A DNA stretch of 64,000 nt. Origin: an uncultured Roseobacter sp. Its GTDB lineage: Bacteria > Pseudomonadota > Alphaproteobacteria > Rhodobacterales > Rhodobacteraceae. The stretch spans positions 454,066-518,065 of the forward strand of contig NZ_CANLYL010000003.1 of NCBI RefSeq assembly GCF_947495275.1, written 5' to 3'. The notes beneath the pieces are model-generated. The model ran no database searches and was not told the DNA's origin. It was given only the letters and a program-made list of their open reading frames with translations. How positions within the stretch are numbered: the stretch's first letter is position 1; each line of letters begins with the position of its first letter. Below are positions 7,838 to 16,976 of this stretch, piece by piece. A program made the translations under genes and the position numbers.

Positions 7838-9636
7838 GAAAGGGGCTCAATTACTGGAATGAATTCAAAGCTGCGCACATCGACCAATCCAAGATCAGAG
7901 ATGCGCAGCTCGGGGATCACCACAAGGGCGAGCAGCGAGTGCTGCATGTAGGCATTGTTGAGGGAGCAGCCACAGTCGCGCATGGCCCGCATCATCTGGT
8001 CGGCTTTGGCGGCCACCTCCGTGGCGGGGCTGTCGGACATCAGGCCAGCGATGGGCAGTTCGACAAGGGCGAGCTCAATGCCGTCCTTGAAGATCACGAT
8101 GCCGCCGCCAACCTCTCCCAGCCGGTTGGCCGCCATGGCCATGTGATCGGCATCTGTACCGACCACGATCATATGGTGGCTGTCGTGGGCCACGGTCGAG
8201 GCCATCGCCATGGGGCCGTCGTAGCCGAAACCGGACACAAAGGCGTTTGTGACCGACCCGGTGGCGCGGTGGCGCTCGACCAGGGCGATCTGGCAGACCT
8301 CGCCAGTGGCTTGTACCCGGCCTTCCGTCACCGGCAGTTCAAATTGCAGGGCTTTGGTGGGCGCCTGATTTTCGACCACACCGATGACGTTGGCCCGCAC
8401 GGCATTCGCCCCGGTTGGCGCGGGAATGGCGAAATCATCCGCCGCAAGCATCTTGCCCATGCGCACGGTCTGCCGCGCGGTGTCAGGCCAATTGTAGTGC
8501 GGGCAATCGACAAGACAGGCGCCGTTTTCGGCCACGATCTGACCGCGCGCGATCACGGTTTCAATGGGCAGCGTTTTCAGGTCCGACGTCAGGATCACAT
8601 CCGCGCGCCTGCCGGGCGTCAACGAGCCGATCTCGCGTTCCAGACCAAAATGCGTGGCGGTATTGATCGTGGCCATCTGCAACGCGACGATCGGGTCGCA
8701 GCCGCAGTCGATTGCATGGCGCACGACGCGGTTCATATGCCCGTCATTCACCAAAGTGCCGGAATGACTGTCATCGGTGCACAGGATCATGTTGCGTGGA
8801 TCGAGGCCCTTTTCGGTGATTGCGGTGATCTGGGTTTCGACGTCATACCAGGCTGAGCCCAGTCGGATCATCGACCGCATCCCCTGCCGCATGCGCGCGA
8901 TCGCGTCAGCCTGGCAGGTTCCTTCATGATCATCCGCCGGACCGCCCGCCACATAGCCCGCAAAGGCAGGCCCCAGATCGGGCGAGGCATAATGTCCGCC
9001 CACTGTTTTGCCTGCGTTCTGGGTGGCGGCGATTTCCGCCAGCATCTTCGGATCAGCGTTCGACACGCCGGGGAAATTCATCATCTCGCCCAATCCGATG
9101 ATCCCCGGCCATTGCATGGCTTCTGCCACATCCTCTGCCGTAATCTCGAACCCTGTGGTCTCCATCCCCGGCGCGGACGGTGCGCAGGAGGGCATCTGGG
9201 TGAAGATATTCACCGGCTGCATCAGCGCCTCGTCATGCATCATGCGCACGCCTTCCAGACCCAGAACATTGGCGATCTCGTGCGGATCAGTGAACATCGA
9301 CGTGGTCCCATGTGGGATCACGGCGCGCGCAAATTCCGCCGGGGTCAACATGCCGCTTTCGATATGCATATGCCCGTCGCATAGACCGGGGATCATGTAG
9401 CGGCCCTGTGCCTCGATGATCTGCGTCTCGGGGCCGGTGCAATGCGCAGCATCCGGCACAACGCAGGCAATACGCCCTGACGCCACGGCAATGTCGTAAC
9501 CGGGCAGAATTTCGCGCGTATGGACATTGACCCACACACCGCCTTTTATCACGGTGTCAGCAGGGGTACGCCCGGTCGCCACCTCAATGAGCTGTGCTGC
9601 GGTATCGGGCCATGAAGGAAAAGGAGCATGCGTCAT
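7834..9636 (-). CDS. ade: Adenine deaminase
   Basis: Adenine deaminase converts adenine to hypoxanthine and ammonia. The 600-residue protein is an amidohydrolase of the Ade family. It has the N-terminal composite barrel VIKGGVWVNVHTREI, the metal-ligand motif GHMHIESGM, the FTDPHEIANVLG block and the LCTDDSHSGTL region. The C-terminal specific domain includes TVAHDSHHMIVVGT and GIVIFKDG. The frame also offers an ATG at 9651, but the ATG at 9636 leads directly into the conserved region. It overlaps amn by four bases, giving a purine-salvage route AMP to adenine to hypoxanthine. A VOC-family gene is divergent from it. Confidence 0.93.
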   Translation of the reverse strand: MTHAPFPSWPDTAAQLIEVATGRTPADTVIKGGVWVNVHTREILPGYDIAVASGRIACVVPDAAHCTGPETQIIEAQGRYMIPGLCDGHMHIESGMLTPAEFARAVIPHGTTSMFTDPHEIANVLGLEGVRMMHDEALMQPVNIFTQMPSCAPSAPGMETTGFEITAEDVAEAMQWPGIIGLGEMMNFPGVSNADPKMLAEIAATQNAGKTVGGHYASPDLGPAFAGYVAGGPADDHEGTCQADAIARMRQGMRSMIRLGSAWYDVETQITAITEKGLDPRNMILCTDDSHSGTLVNDGHMNRVVRHAIDCGCDPIVALQMATINTATHFGLEREIGSLTPGRRADVILTSDLKTLPIETVIARGQIVAENGACLVDCPHYNWPDTARQTVRMGKMLAADDFAIPAPTGANAVRANVIGVVENQAPTKALQFELPVTEGRVQATGEVCQIALVERHRATGSVTNAFVSGFGYDGPMAMASTVAHDSHHMIVVGTDADHMAMAANRLGEVGGGIVIFKDGIELALVELPIAGLMSDSPATEVAAKADQMMRAMRDCGCSLNNAYMQHSLLALVVIPELRISDLGLVDVRSFEFIPVIEPLS

Positions 9637-9686
9637 GTCCCTAGGTGCCACGGGATTTGGGGATGTTCAAGCGGGGAGCTGCATTG

Positions 9687-10106
9687 ATGGACTATGAAAC
9701 CGTATCCGCCGAGGATTTCGGCAAAAGCCTGCGCGGGATCGGTCTGAACCTGCTGGTGCGCGATGTCCGCGCCGCTTCTGCCTTTCTGCAAACGATATTC
9801 GACGTCGGGGTGCACCGTCTGAGCAATGATTTCGCCATCATCACCTATGGTGACGAGGTTTTTCAGCTGCACAGCGACGGCACCTACAGCGCCAATCCGC
9901 TGCTGAACATCCTGCCGGAGAACCCGCCGCGCGGTGCTGGCGTTGAAATCCGATTCTACGACACCGACCCCGACGAGGCGGTTGCCCGGGCGCATGCGCT
10001 GGGCGCGATGATCCTTCAAGAGGCGACGGACAAACCGCACGGGCTGCGCGAAGCCTATATCCTGTGTGACGATGGTTACGCCTGGGTGCCGAGCCGCCCC
10101 TTGTAG
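9687..10106 (+). CDS. VOC/glyoxalase-like fold protein
   Basis: A 139-residue protein with the beta-alpha-beta-beta-beta pattern of the vicinal oxygen chelate superfamily: GIGLNLLVRDVRAASAFLQ for the first strand and helix, and GVEIRFYDTDPDEAVARAHALGA for the second module, ending in DDGYAWVP. These enzymes bind a metal and act as glyoxalases, dioxygenases or drug-binding proteins; which applies here is not visible. In-frame ATGs also exist at 9645 and 9663. The one at 9687 has GGGGAG eight bases upstream and avoids overlap with the divergent ade start. Its 3' end overlaps the convergent LysR gene by 31 bases. Confidence 0.7.
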   Translation: MDYETVSAEDFGKSLRGIGLNLLVRDVRAASAFLQTIFDVGVHRLSNDFAIITYGDEVFQLHSDGTYSANPLLNILPENPPRGAGVEIRFYDTDPDEAVARAHALGAMILQEATDKPHGLREAYILCDDGYAWVPSRPL

Positions 10107-10966
10107 AACGTGGCCAGTTCTGCCTTCAGCCAGCTTGTGAAGGCTTCGGCTGCAGGCATCGCCTGAGCACGTGGGGCACGGATCAGATAGTAGGCTTCCT
10201 GCATTTCGGCGCGGTGCGCAAAAGGCGCGATCAGATGTCCGGCCTCCATCAGACCCGCGACAATGGCGTCGTGACCAAGCGCCATGCCGCCCCCCGTTAT
10301 GGCCACTGAAAGTGGGACGGAATAGGTGGTTGCATAGGTGACCGGCGGGTCCGGCCAATCGAGCGATTGCTCCTCAGCCCAGACAGCCCAGGTGCCCATC
10401 ATGTTGGAGCAATCGTAAAGCGGCTGGTCCGCCAGCGTTGCCAACGTGACGGGATAGCCCGGCGTGCAAACGGGGTAATAGTGGTCAGTCGCCAGAAGCT
10501 CTGCATGCACTTGATCCGACGGGCGCAGCGAGTAGCGGATTTCGACATCCGCCCCTTCGGCCATGTCCCGTGCTTCCCAAAGCTCGGTGGAGATGTTGAT
10601 CTGCACCTCCGGATGTGCCTGCCGAAACCGTGCCAGCCGCGGGGCCAGCCATTGAATGGCAAAGGTGAGGTTGCACTGGATTTGCAACGCATCGCCTTCG
10701 TTGCGGGTCAGCGCGCGGGTGCCATGCGCTAGCGTGCGAAAAGCGTCCCGGACCACCGGCAGATAGCTGACCCCCGTTTGCGTGAGTTCCAAGGCCCGCG
10801 CCCGGCGGTGAAAGAGCGGTCGACCCAGAAAGCCTTCGAGCGATTTGATCTGCTGGCTCACAGCGCTTTGCGTCATGTTGAGATCGCGCGCGGCCCCGGT
10901 GAAACTTAGGTTCCGGGCGGAAGCTTCAAAGGCGCGGAGCCAGTTCAAAGGCGGTAAATCGGCCAT
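10076..10966 (-). CDS. LysR-family transcriptional regulator (GcvA-like)
   Basis: A 296-residue regulator with the N-terminal winged HTH (LNWLRAFEASARNLSFTGAA, then LNMTQSAVSQQIKSLE) and a substrate-binding type effector domain. The closest style is GcvA/AmpR-like LysR proteins (WLAPRLARFRQAHPEV). The open frame starts earlier, but the ATG at 10966 (or the adjacent one at 10969) precedes the HTH. It is divergent from the class II aldolase gene with a 106-base intergenic region, so it probably controls the catabolic cluster that starts at 11073. The effector molecule is unknown. Confidence 0.85.
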   Translation of the reverse strand: MADLPPLNWLRAFEASARNLSFTGAARDLNMTQSAVSQQIKSLEGFLGRPLFHRRARALELTQTGVSYLPVVRDAFRTLAHGTRALTRNEGDALQIQCNLTFAIQWLAPRLARFRQAHPEVQINISTELWEARDMAEGADVEIRYSLRPSDQVHAELLATDHYYPVCTPGYPVTLATLADQPLYDCSNMMGTWAVWAEEQSLDWPDPPVTYATTYSVPLSVAITGGGMALGHDAIVAGLMEAGHLIAPFAHRAEMQEAYYLIRAPRAQAMPAAEAFTSWLKAELATFYKGRLGTQA

Positions 10967-11072
10967 CATAACCCATTCAGTAGCTTTACTTATGCGTGAG
11001 CTACGATTTTTTCGTTGGTCAAGCAAGCCGGTTGGGTGTTGTGATACCATCGAACGACCCCGGAGGACCCTT

Positions 11073-11828
11073 ATGTCTGTCACCGAATTGCGCGCCAATA
11101 TGGATCATTGGCAGGAACGCGTGGATCTCGCCGCCGCCTTTCGCTGGACGGTGCGGCTGAACATGCATGAAGCCGTGGCCAATCATTTCAGCCTTGCGAT
11201 CAACGAAGACGGCACCCGGTTCTTGATGAACCCCAATCAGATGCATTTTTCGCGGATCAAGGCCTCTGATCTGATCGTGGTGGATGCCAATGACCCGGCA
11301 AGCATGGAAGGGCCGGATGCTCCGGACCCAACGGCCTGGGGGTTACATGGCGGGTTGCACCGGCACTGCGCCCATGCGCGTTGCGCCATGCATGTGCATT
11401 CGCCCTATGCCACGGCGCTGGCCGCACTGGCCGACAGCCGCCTGCCGCCCGTCGACCAAAACGCCTGCACCTTCTTCAACCGCTACGTGATTGATGAAAA
11501 CTATGGTGGTTTGGCCTTTGAAGAAGAAGGCGAGCGCTGTGCGCAACTCTTTGATGACCCGAAGAAAAAAGTCATGATCATGGGCAACCACGGGATCATG
11601 ATCATCGGTGATACGGTGGCCGACACCTTCAACCGGCTCTACTATTTCGAACGGGCCTGCATGACCTACATCATGGCGCTGCAAACCGGCCAGCCGCTGC
11701 GGGTGCTGCCGGATGATATCGCCGAAAAGACCGCGCGGGAACTGGAGGACTATCCCGAACAGGACGCGCGCCATCTGGCCGAACTCAAAGCCATCCTGGA
11801 CGAAGAAGGGTCAAGCTATGCTCAATGA
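11073..11828 (+). CDS. Class II aldolase/adducin-family protein
   Basis: A 251-residue protein with the class II aldolase/adducin fold. Metal-binding His residues are visible in HVHSPYATALAAL and in the GNHGIMIIGDT loop, where family members bind zinc. The N-terminal block MHEAVANHFSLAINEDG and FLMNPNQMHFSRIKASDLI also fit. Members are sugar-phosphate aldolases, epimerases or dehydratases; the substrate here cannot be deduced. CGGAGG stands six bases before the ATG at 11073. It overlaps the next gene by 11 bases, so the two are translated together. It begins the LysR-flanked catabolic cluster. Confidence 0.85.
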   Translation: MSVTELRANMDHWQERVDLAAAFRWTVRLNMHEAVANHFSLAINEDGTRFLMNPNQMHFSRIKASDLIVVDANDPASMEGPDAPDPTAWGLHGGLHRHCAHARCAMHVHSPYATALAALADSRLPPVDQNACTFFNRYVIDENYGGLAFEEEGERCAQLFDDPKKKVMIMGNHGIMIIGDTVADTFNRLYYFERACMTYIMALQTGQPLRVLPDDIAEKTARELEDYPEQDARHLAELKAILDEEGSSYAQ

Positions 11829-12834
11829 TGCCCGAACCGCTGGCCTTCCCGACAGCGCCGAAACACGGGAGGCAGGTCGCTGGAACTTCCGCCCGCAGGT
11901 ACCGCTGGCGCAAAACCCGCTGTTTCAATGGCCCCCCAGACCGGCCGCGATTTTCCGTTGGTACGCCGCTTTCTGGCTGGAGATTTCCACCACCACGCTG
12001 TGTTTCGTGTTGGCGCTCGCCGCATATTTCGTGATTCTACCCGAACTGGCCGAGATGCAGGTGCTGGCTTGGGGGGGGGTGATCAAGGTCTGGCTGGCCA
12101 ATCTGGTCCCGCAGGTGATCTGCGCAGGCACCCTGCATTACTGGCTGATCATGCGCAAAGGTCAGGGGGAAAAGACCAAATACGACCCGCGCGATCAGGC
12201 GCGCAACAACGGCACCTTCACCTTCGGCAATCAGGTTCATGACAATATGTTCTGGCACATCGCCAGCGGCATCACGCTCTGGACCGCCGCGCAGGTGCTG
12301 GTGTTCTGGGCGATGGCCAATGGCTATGCGCCTGTGATGCTTTTTCCCGGCAATCCGGTCTGGTTTGTGGCGTTTTTCGTGCTGCTGCCGATCTGGTCGA
12401 GCTTTCATTTCTACTGGGTGCACCGGCTCTTGCACTGGCCGCCGCTTTACAAGGCGGCGCATGCGCTGCACCACCGCAACGTCAACGTGGGCCCCTGGTC
12501 CGGCATTTCGATGCATCCCATCGAACATCTGTTGTTCTATACGAATTTCGCGATCCATTTCGTGGTGCCCAGCCATCCGCTGCATGTGCTGTTTCATGGC
12601 TATGTGCAATCCACGCATCCTGTCTTTTCGCACTCCGGCTTTGAGGAGATCATCGTTGGTGACAAACGACAGGCCAAGGCAGGCGTGTTTTTCCACCAGC
12701 TGCATCACCGTTATTTCGAATGCAATTATGGCACTGTAGAGATGCCGTGGGACCGCTGGTTCGGCAGCTATCACGATGGATCAGCGCAGGCCACTGATGA
12801 AACCCGCGCGCGCAAAAAGCAGATGTACACGTGA
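11818..12834 (+). CDS. Fatty acid hydroxylase / sterol desaturase family membrane protein
   Basis: A 338-residue integral membrane oxygenase. The histidine clusters of the di-iron site are present in order: HRLLH, then HALHH, and later HQLHHRYFECNYG. At least four hydrophobic segments surround them. The family introduces hydroxyl groups or double bonds using oxygen. The terminal signature PWDRWFGSYHDG is typical. The ATG at 11818 lies inside the end of the aldolase gene (11-base overlap). A membrane hydroxylase next to a class II aldolase and an acyl-CoA oxidation module is an unusual combination, discussed in the findings. Confidence 0.85.
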   Translation: MLNDARTAGLPDSAETREAGRWNFRPQVPLAQNPLFQWPPRPAAIFRWYAAFWLEISTTTLCFVLALAAYFVILPELAEMQVLAWGGVIKVWLANLVPQVICAGTLHYWLIMRKGQGEKTKYDPRDQARNNGTFTFGNQVHDNMFWHIASGITLWTAAQVLVFWAMANGYAPVMLFPGNPVWFVAFFVLLPIWSSFHFYWVHRLLHWPPLYKAAHALHHRNVNVGPWSGISMHPIEHLLFYTNFAIHFVVPSHPLHVLFHGYVQSTHPVFSHSGFEEIIVGDKRQAKAGVFFHQLHHRYFECNYGTVEMPWDRWFGSYHDGSAQATDETRARKKQMYT

Positions 12835-12940
12835 TGCTCTGCCGTTTTGTGGATGATCTGACGCGCTGGACAAGCACGCGCCGGTTGGGAAGATAGGCGG
12901 GCAGATCGCCGCTTTTCCCTGACACCACACGAGAATCCCC

Positions 12941-14104
12941 ATGACAAACTACGGTCTGACCGATGAACACCAGATGATTGCGGATACGGTCCGGTCATTT
13001 GTGGAGAACGAAATTTATCCTCATGAAGCGCTGGTCGAGCGCACCGGTGAGGTGCCGCAGGAGATTGCGCAGGAGATCAAGCGCAAGACCATCGAGCTTG
13101 GATTTTACGCCTGCAACTTCCCTGAAACGGTGGGCTGCGCAGGGCTCAACCATCTGGAATTTGCGCTGGTGGAGCGGGAGTTGGGGCGCGGGTCCATGGC
13201 GCTCAACCATTTTTTTGGCCGCCCGCAGAACATCCTGATGGCCTGCGAGGGCGAACAGGTCGAGCGCTACCTCATGCCCGCCGTGCGCGGCGAGCGGATG
13301 GACGCGCTGGCGATGACCGAACCCGGGGCCGGATCGGATGTGCGGGGAATGAAATGTGCCGCCGTGCGAGAGGGCGGCGATTGGGTTGTGAACGGCACCA
13401 AGCATTTCATTTCCGGTGCGGATCACGCCGATTTCATCATCGTTTTCATCGCCACCGGTGAGGATCAGACCCGCAAGGGCCCCAAGAAACGCATCACCGC
13501 CTTTCTGGTGGATCGCGACACGCCGGGCTTTACCATTCGCGAGGGCTACAAATCGGTCAGTCACCGGGGGTACAAGAACATGATCCTCGACTTTGACGAT
13601 TGCCGTCTGCCGGACACCCAAGTGCTGGGCGCGGTCGATGGCGGGTTCGAGGTGATGAACACCTGGCTTTATGCGACCCGGATCACCGTGGCGACCATGT
13701 CGGTGGGGCGTGCGCGGCGGGTCTTTGACTATGCGCTGACCTATGCTGCGGAGCGCGAACAGTTCGGCCAGAAGATCGGCAAGTTTCAGGGCGTCAGCTT
13801 TCAGCTTGCCGATATGATTACCGAGATTGATGCGGCGGATTTGCTGACACTCGCCGCGGCGGATCGGCTGGACAAAGGTTTGCCCGCGAACCGCGAGATT
13901 GCCAGTGCGAAGCTTTATGCCTCCGAAATGCTGGCGCGGGTCACGGATGCGGCCATCCAGATTCATGGCGGCATGGGGCTGATGGACGACTACCCGCTGG
14001 AACGGTTCTGGCGTGACGCGCGGGTGGAGCGAATCTGGGACGGAACCTCGGAAATTCAGCGCCATATCATAAGCCGCGATCTGCTGCGCGCGCTTGGGGC
14101 CTGA
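12941..14104 (+). CDS. Acyl-CoA dehydrogenase
   Basis: A 387-residue FAD-dependent acyl-CoA dehydrogenase that forms the alpha-beta double bond of an acyl-CoA. The family signatures are clear: AMTEPGAGSD, GTKHFISGADHADF, SVGRARRVFDYALTYAAERE and the C-terminal QIHGGMGLMDDYPLERFWRD, followed by IWDGTSEIQR. The catalytic Glu position is not assigned with certainty from reading. It is the third gene of the cluster. An NDP-forming CoA ligase and a crotonase follow, so the three likely activate, oxidise and hydrate the same acid. Confidence 0.92.
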   Translation: MTNYGLTDEHQMIADTVRSFVENEIYPHEALVERTGEVPQEIAQEIKRKTIELGFYACNFPETVGCAGLNHLEFALVERELGRGSMALNHFFGRPQNILMACEGEQVERYLMPAVRGERMDALAMTEPGAGSDVRGMKCAAVREGGDWVVNGTKHFISGADHADFIIVFIATGEDQTRKGPKKRITAFLVDRDTPGFTIREGYKSVSHRGYKNMILDFDDCRLPDTQVLGAVDGGFEVMNTWLYATRITVATMSVGRARRVFDYALTYAAEREQFGQKIGKFQGVSFQLADMITEIDAADLLTLAAADRLDKGLPANREIASAKLYASEMLARVTDAAIQIHGGMGLMDDYPLERFWRDARVERIWDGTSEIQRHIISRDLLRALGA

Positions 14105-14111
14105 GAGCACA

Positions 14112-16163
14112 ATGGCGAAGGATTTGACGCGCCTGTTGCGCCCGCGCAGCATCGCCGTGATTGGCGGGGGCGCGTGGTGTCGGCAGGTCATTTTGCAGGC
14201 TCAAAAAATGAGCTTCGATGGCGGGCTGCATCTGGTGCATCCGCGCGAGATCGAAATCGAAGGGGTCAAGGCGGTTGCCAAGATCAGCGACCTGCCTGAT
14301 GTGCCGGATGCGGTGTTTATCGGCGTCAATAGGCAGGCAACCGTTGAGGCAGTGACGGCCCTTTCGGCCATGGGCGCGGGCGGGGCGGTGTGCTTTGCCT
14401 CGGGCTTTTCCGAAGCCGCCGCAGAAGACGGAAACGCCACCACGCTGCAACGGCAACTGGTTGATGCCGCCGGGGACATGCCGATCCTCGGGCCCAATTG
14501 TTATGGGTTCATCAATGCGCTGGACGGCGCACTGCTCTGGCCGGATCAGCATGGCTGCGACCCTGTCCCGCGCGGTGTCGCCATACTGACCCAAAGTTCC
14601 AACATTGCGATCAACCTGACCATGCAGCGCCGGGCTCTGCCCATTGCCTGCATGGTGACCTGCGGGAACATGGCGCAGACCCGTCAGGCGGAAATTGCCA
14701 TGGCCCTGCTGGACGATCCACGCATCACCGCCATCGGGCTGCACATCGAAGGTTTTGGTGACACGGGGCAGTGGCATGATCTGGCGATGAAGGCGCAGGA
14801 AAAATCCGTACCACTCATCGCGCTCAAGGTCGGCGCGTCCGACCAGGCACGCAACGCCACGATATCGCATACGGCCTCTCTTGCGGGTAGTGACGCAGGC
14901 GCGCAGGCCTTGTTGGACCGGTTGGGGATCGCGCGCCTGCATGACTTGCCCAGCTTTCTGGAGACGCTGAAGCTCTTGCATTGCAACGGGCCGCTGACCT
15001 CAAATGCGCTCTCCTGCATCAGTTGTTCCGGGGGTGAGGCCAGTCTGGCCGCCGATACCGCCGCGCATTCTGCCCTCACATTCCCGGCCCTGACCAATGA
15101 TCAGGAATCTGCCCTCTTAGAGGCTCTTGGGCCGATGGTTTCCCTATCCAACCCCTTGGACTATCACACATATGTCTGGGGGGATGTTGACAAGATGACC
15201 GCCGCCTGGCTGCCGATGGCCGCGAGGCATGTGGGATTGACCCTGATCGTTATCGACTATCCCCATACGGATGCGAGCGATTGGCAAAGTGCCACCCAGG
15301 CCGCAATCGCCGTCCGAAAGCGCGGTGGCCAGCCCGTCGCCGTGGTGGCAACGCTGCCGGAACTGATGCCGCGCGAGGTTGCCCGCGACTTGATGGCGGC
15401 GGGCGTTACGCCCTTATGTGGTCTGCGCGAGGCGATGAATGCGGCTGAAGCCGCGGCCCAGATGCGCGCGCCGCACCGGATGCCGCCGCTTGTGCCAGGG
15501 CATGATCGGACCGTCGCCCCTTTAAGTGAAGCCGACGCAAAAGAGCTGTTGCGCGGGTTCGGGGCCGACACGCCGCGCGCGGTCGCTGTGCATGGTGCCG
15601 GCGACGTGGCGGTAGCCTCTGATCTGGCGGCACCCCTGGTGCTGAAAGGGCAAGGCATCGCCCATAAATCAGAAGCCGGTGCCGTGATGTTGAACCTCAC
15701 TCACGATGCGCTTGCCGTCACGGCGCAGCGCATGAAGGCCCAAAGTTTTCTGATCGAGGAAATGGTGCAAGGCGGTGTTGCCGAATTGCTGATCGGGGTG
15801 ACACGCGATGCAGCACACGGGTTTGTGCTGACCCTCGGCGCGGGCGGTGTGATGACCGAGCTTTGGCAGGACACGACGTCGCTGCTTTTGCCGGTGACCG
15901 AAGACGATGTGACGGCGGCCCTGACCCGGTTGAAAACCTACCCGTTGCTGACTGGGTTTCGTGGCAGGCCCGCTGCCGATCTGACCGCGATCACGCGGGC
16001 CGTGATGGCCCTGCAAAGCTTCGTTATTGCACATGCCGAACGGATCGGTGAGGCTGAGATCAACCCACTTATCTGCACTGCTGACCGCGCCGTGGTTGCG
16101 GATGCGCTGATCACCATGACCCCTGACACAAACGCGCAAGGAGAGCCTGATGGAGCCGATTAA
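14112..16163 (+). CDS. Acetate--CoA ligase family protein (NDP-forming acyl-CoA synthetase)
   Basis: A 683-residue single-chain NDP-forming acyl-CoA synthetase that uses ATP (or GTP) and CoA to activate a carboxylic acid through a phosphohistidine. Domain order: CoA-binding Rossmann part (LLRPRSIAVIGGGAW) at residues 1-130; succinyl-CoA-ligase-like parts to about 450, with the likely phospho-His in TISHTASLAGSDAG; and a C-terminal ATP-grasp domain (PLVLKGQGIAHKSEAGAV, GGVAELLIG, GGVMTELW). The ATG at 14112 is eight bases after the dehydrogenase stop. Its end overlaps the crotonase gene by 14 bases. Substrate is unknown. Confidence 0.88.
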   Translation: MAKDLTRLLRPRSIAVIGGGAWCRQVILQAQKMSFDGGLHLVHPREIEIEGVKAVAKISDLPDVPDAVFIGVNRQATVEAVTALSAMGAGGAVCFASGFSEAAAEDGNATTLQRQLVDAAGDMPILGPNCYGFINALDGALLWPDQHGCDPVPRGVAILTQSSNIAINLTMQRRALPIACMVTCGNMAQTRQAEIAMALLDDPRITAIGLHIEGFGDTGQWHDLAMKAQEKSVPLIALKVGASDQARNATISHTASLAGSDAGAQALLDRLGIARLHDLPSFLETLKLLHCNGPLTSNALSCISCSGGEASLAADTAAHSALTFPALTNDQESALLEALGPMVSLSNPLDYHTYVWGDVDKMTAAWLPMAARHVGLTLIVIDYPHTDASDWQSATQAAIAVRKRGGQPVAVVATLPELMPREVARDLMAAGVTPLCGLREAMNAAEAAAQMRAPHRMPPLVPGHDRTVAPLSEADAKELLRGFGADTPRAVAVHGAGDVAVASDLAAPLVLKGQGIAHKSEAGAVMLNLTHDALAVTAQRMKAQSFLIEEMVQGGVAELLIGVTRDAAHGFVLTLGAGGVMTELWQDTTSLLLPVTEDDVTAALTRLKTYPLLTGFRGRPAADLTAITRAVMALQSFVIAHAERIGEAEINPLICTADRAVVADALITMTPDTNAQGEPDGAD

Positions 16164-16929
16164 GACAACCCGAAAAGGGGCAATTTTGCAGGTGACGCTC
16201 GACCGGCCAAAGGCGAATGCGATTGATCTGAGAACCTCCCGCATCATGGGCGAGGTTTTCGCCGATTTTCGCGATGATGCAGAGCTGCGCGTGTGCATTC
16301 TGACCGGCGGCGGCGAAAAGTTCTTTTGCCCCGGATGGGATCTGAAAGCGGCGGCAGAAGGGGACGCTGTTGACGGGGATTACGGCGTGGGCGGCTTCGG
16401 CGGGTTGCAAGAATTGCGCGACATGAACAAACCCGTCATTGCGGCGGTGAACGGGATCGCCTGCGGCGGTGGGCTGGAACTGGCGCTGAGCGCGGATATG
16501 ATCCTGGCGGCGGATCATGCCACTTTCGCGCTGCCCGAAATCCGCTCCGGCACGGTGGCCGATGCGGCCTCGGTCAAGCTGCCCAAGCGCATCCCCTACC
16601 ACATTGCGATGGAACTGCTGCTGACCGGGCGCTGGTTTGATGCCGAGGAGGCCAAGGGTTGGGGCCTGATCAACGAGATCGTGCCTGCCGCGGATCTGAT
16701 GGCGCGCGCCTGGGCGCTGGCGGAACTTCTCGCCTCGGGTCCGCCGCTGGTCTACGCGGCCATCAAGGAGATCGTGCGCGACGCTGAGGACTCCAAGTTT
16801 CAGGACAGCATGAATCGCATTACCAAACGCCAGTTGCCAACGGTGGATCGGCTGTACGCTTCTGAGGATCAGATGGAAGGTGCGCGCGCCTTTGCTGAGA
16901 AGCGTGATCCCGTTTGGAAAGGCCGTTAA
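16150..16929 (+). CDS. Enoyl-CoA hydratase/isomerase (crotonase; CaiD-like)
   Basis: A 259-residue crotonase-fold enzyme that adds water to an enoyl-CoA or rearranges it. The oxyanion-hole blocks are visible as RVCILTGGGEKFFCPGWDLK and NGIACGGGLELALSADMIL (each shortened here). The catalytic region ALPEIRSGTVADAASVKLPKR follows. It reads most like carnitinyl-CoA dehydratase (CaiD) relatives, but caiB and caiT are not nearby. The 14-base overlap with the CoA ligase gene means translational coupling. Last gene of the acid-degradation operon. Confidence 0.88.
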   Translation: MEPIKTTRKGAILQVTLDRPKANAIDLRTSRIMGEVFADFRDDAELRVCILTGGGEKFFCPGWDLKAAAEGDAVDGDYGVGGFGGLQELRDMNKPVIAAVNGIACGGGLELALSADMILAADHATFALPEIRSGTVADAASVKLPKRIPYHIAMELLLTGRWFDAEEAKGWGLINEIVPAADLMARAWALAELLASGPPLVYAAIKEIVRDAEDSKFQDSMNRITKRQLPTVDRLYASEDQMEGARAFAEKRDPVWKGR

Positions 16930-16976
16930 CGCGCTGAGTGCTTGAACCTTGTGGCCGGGACGTCCACCTTGGGCAT

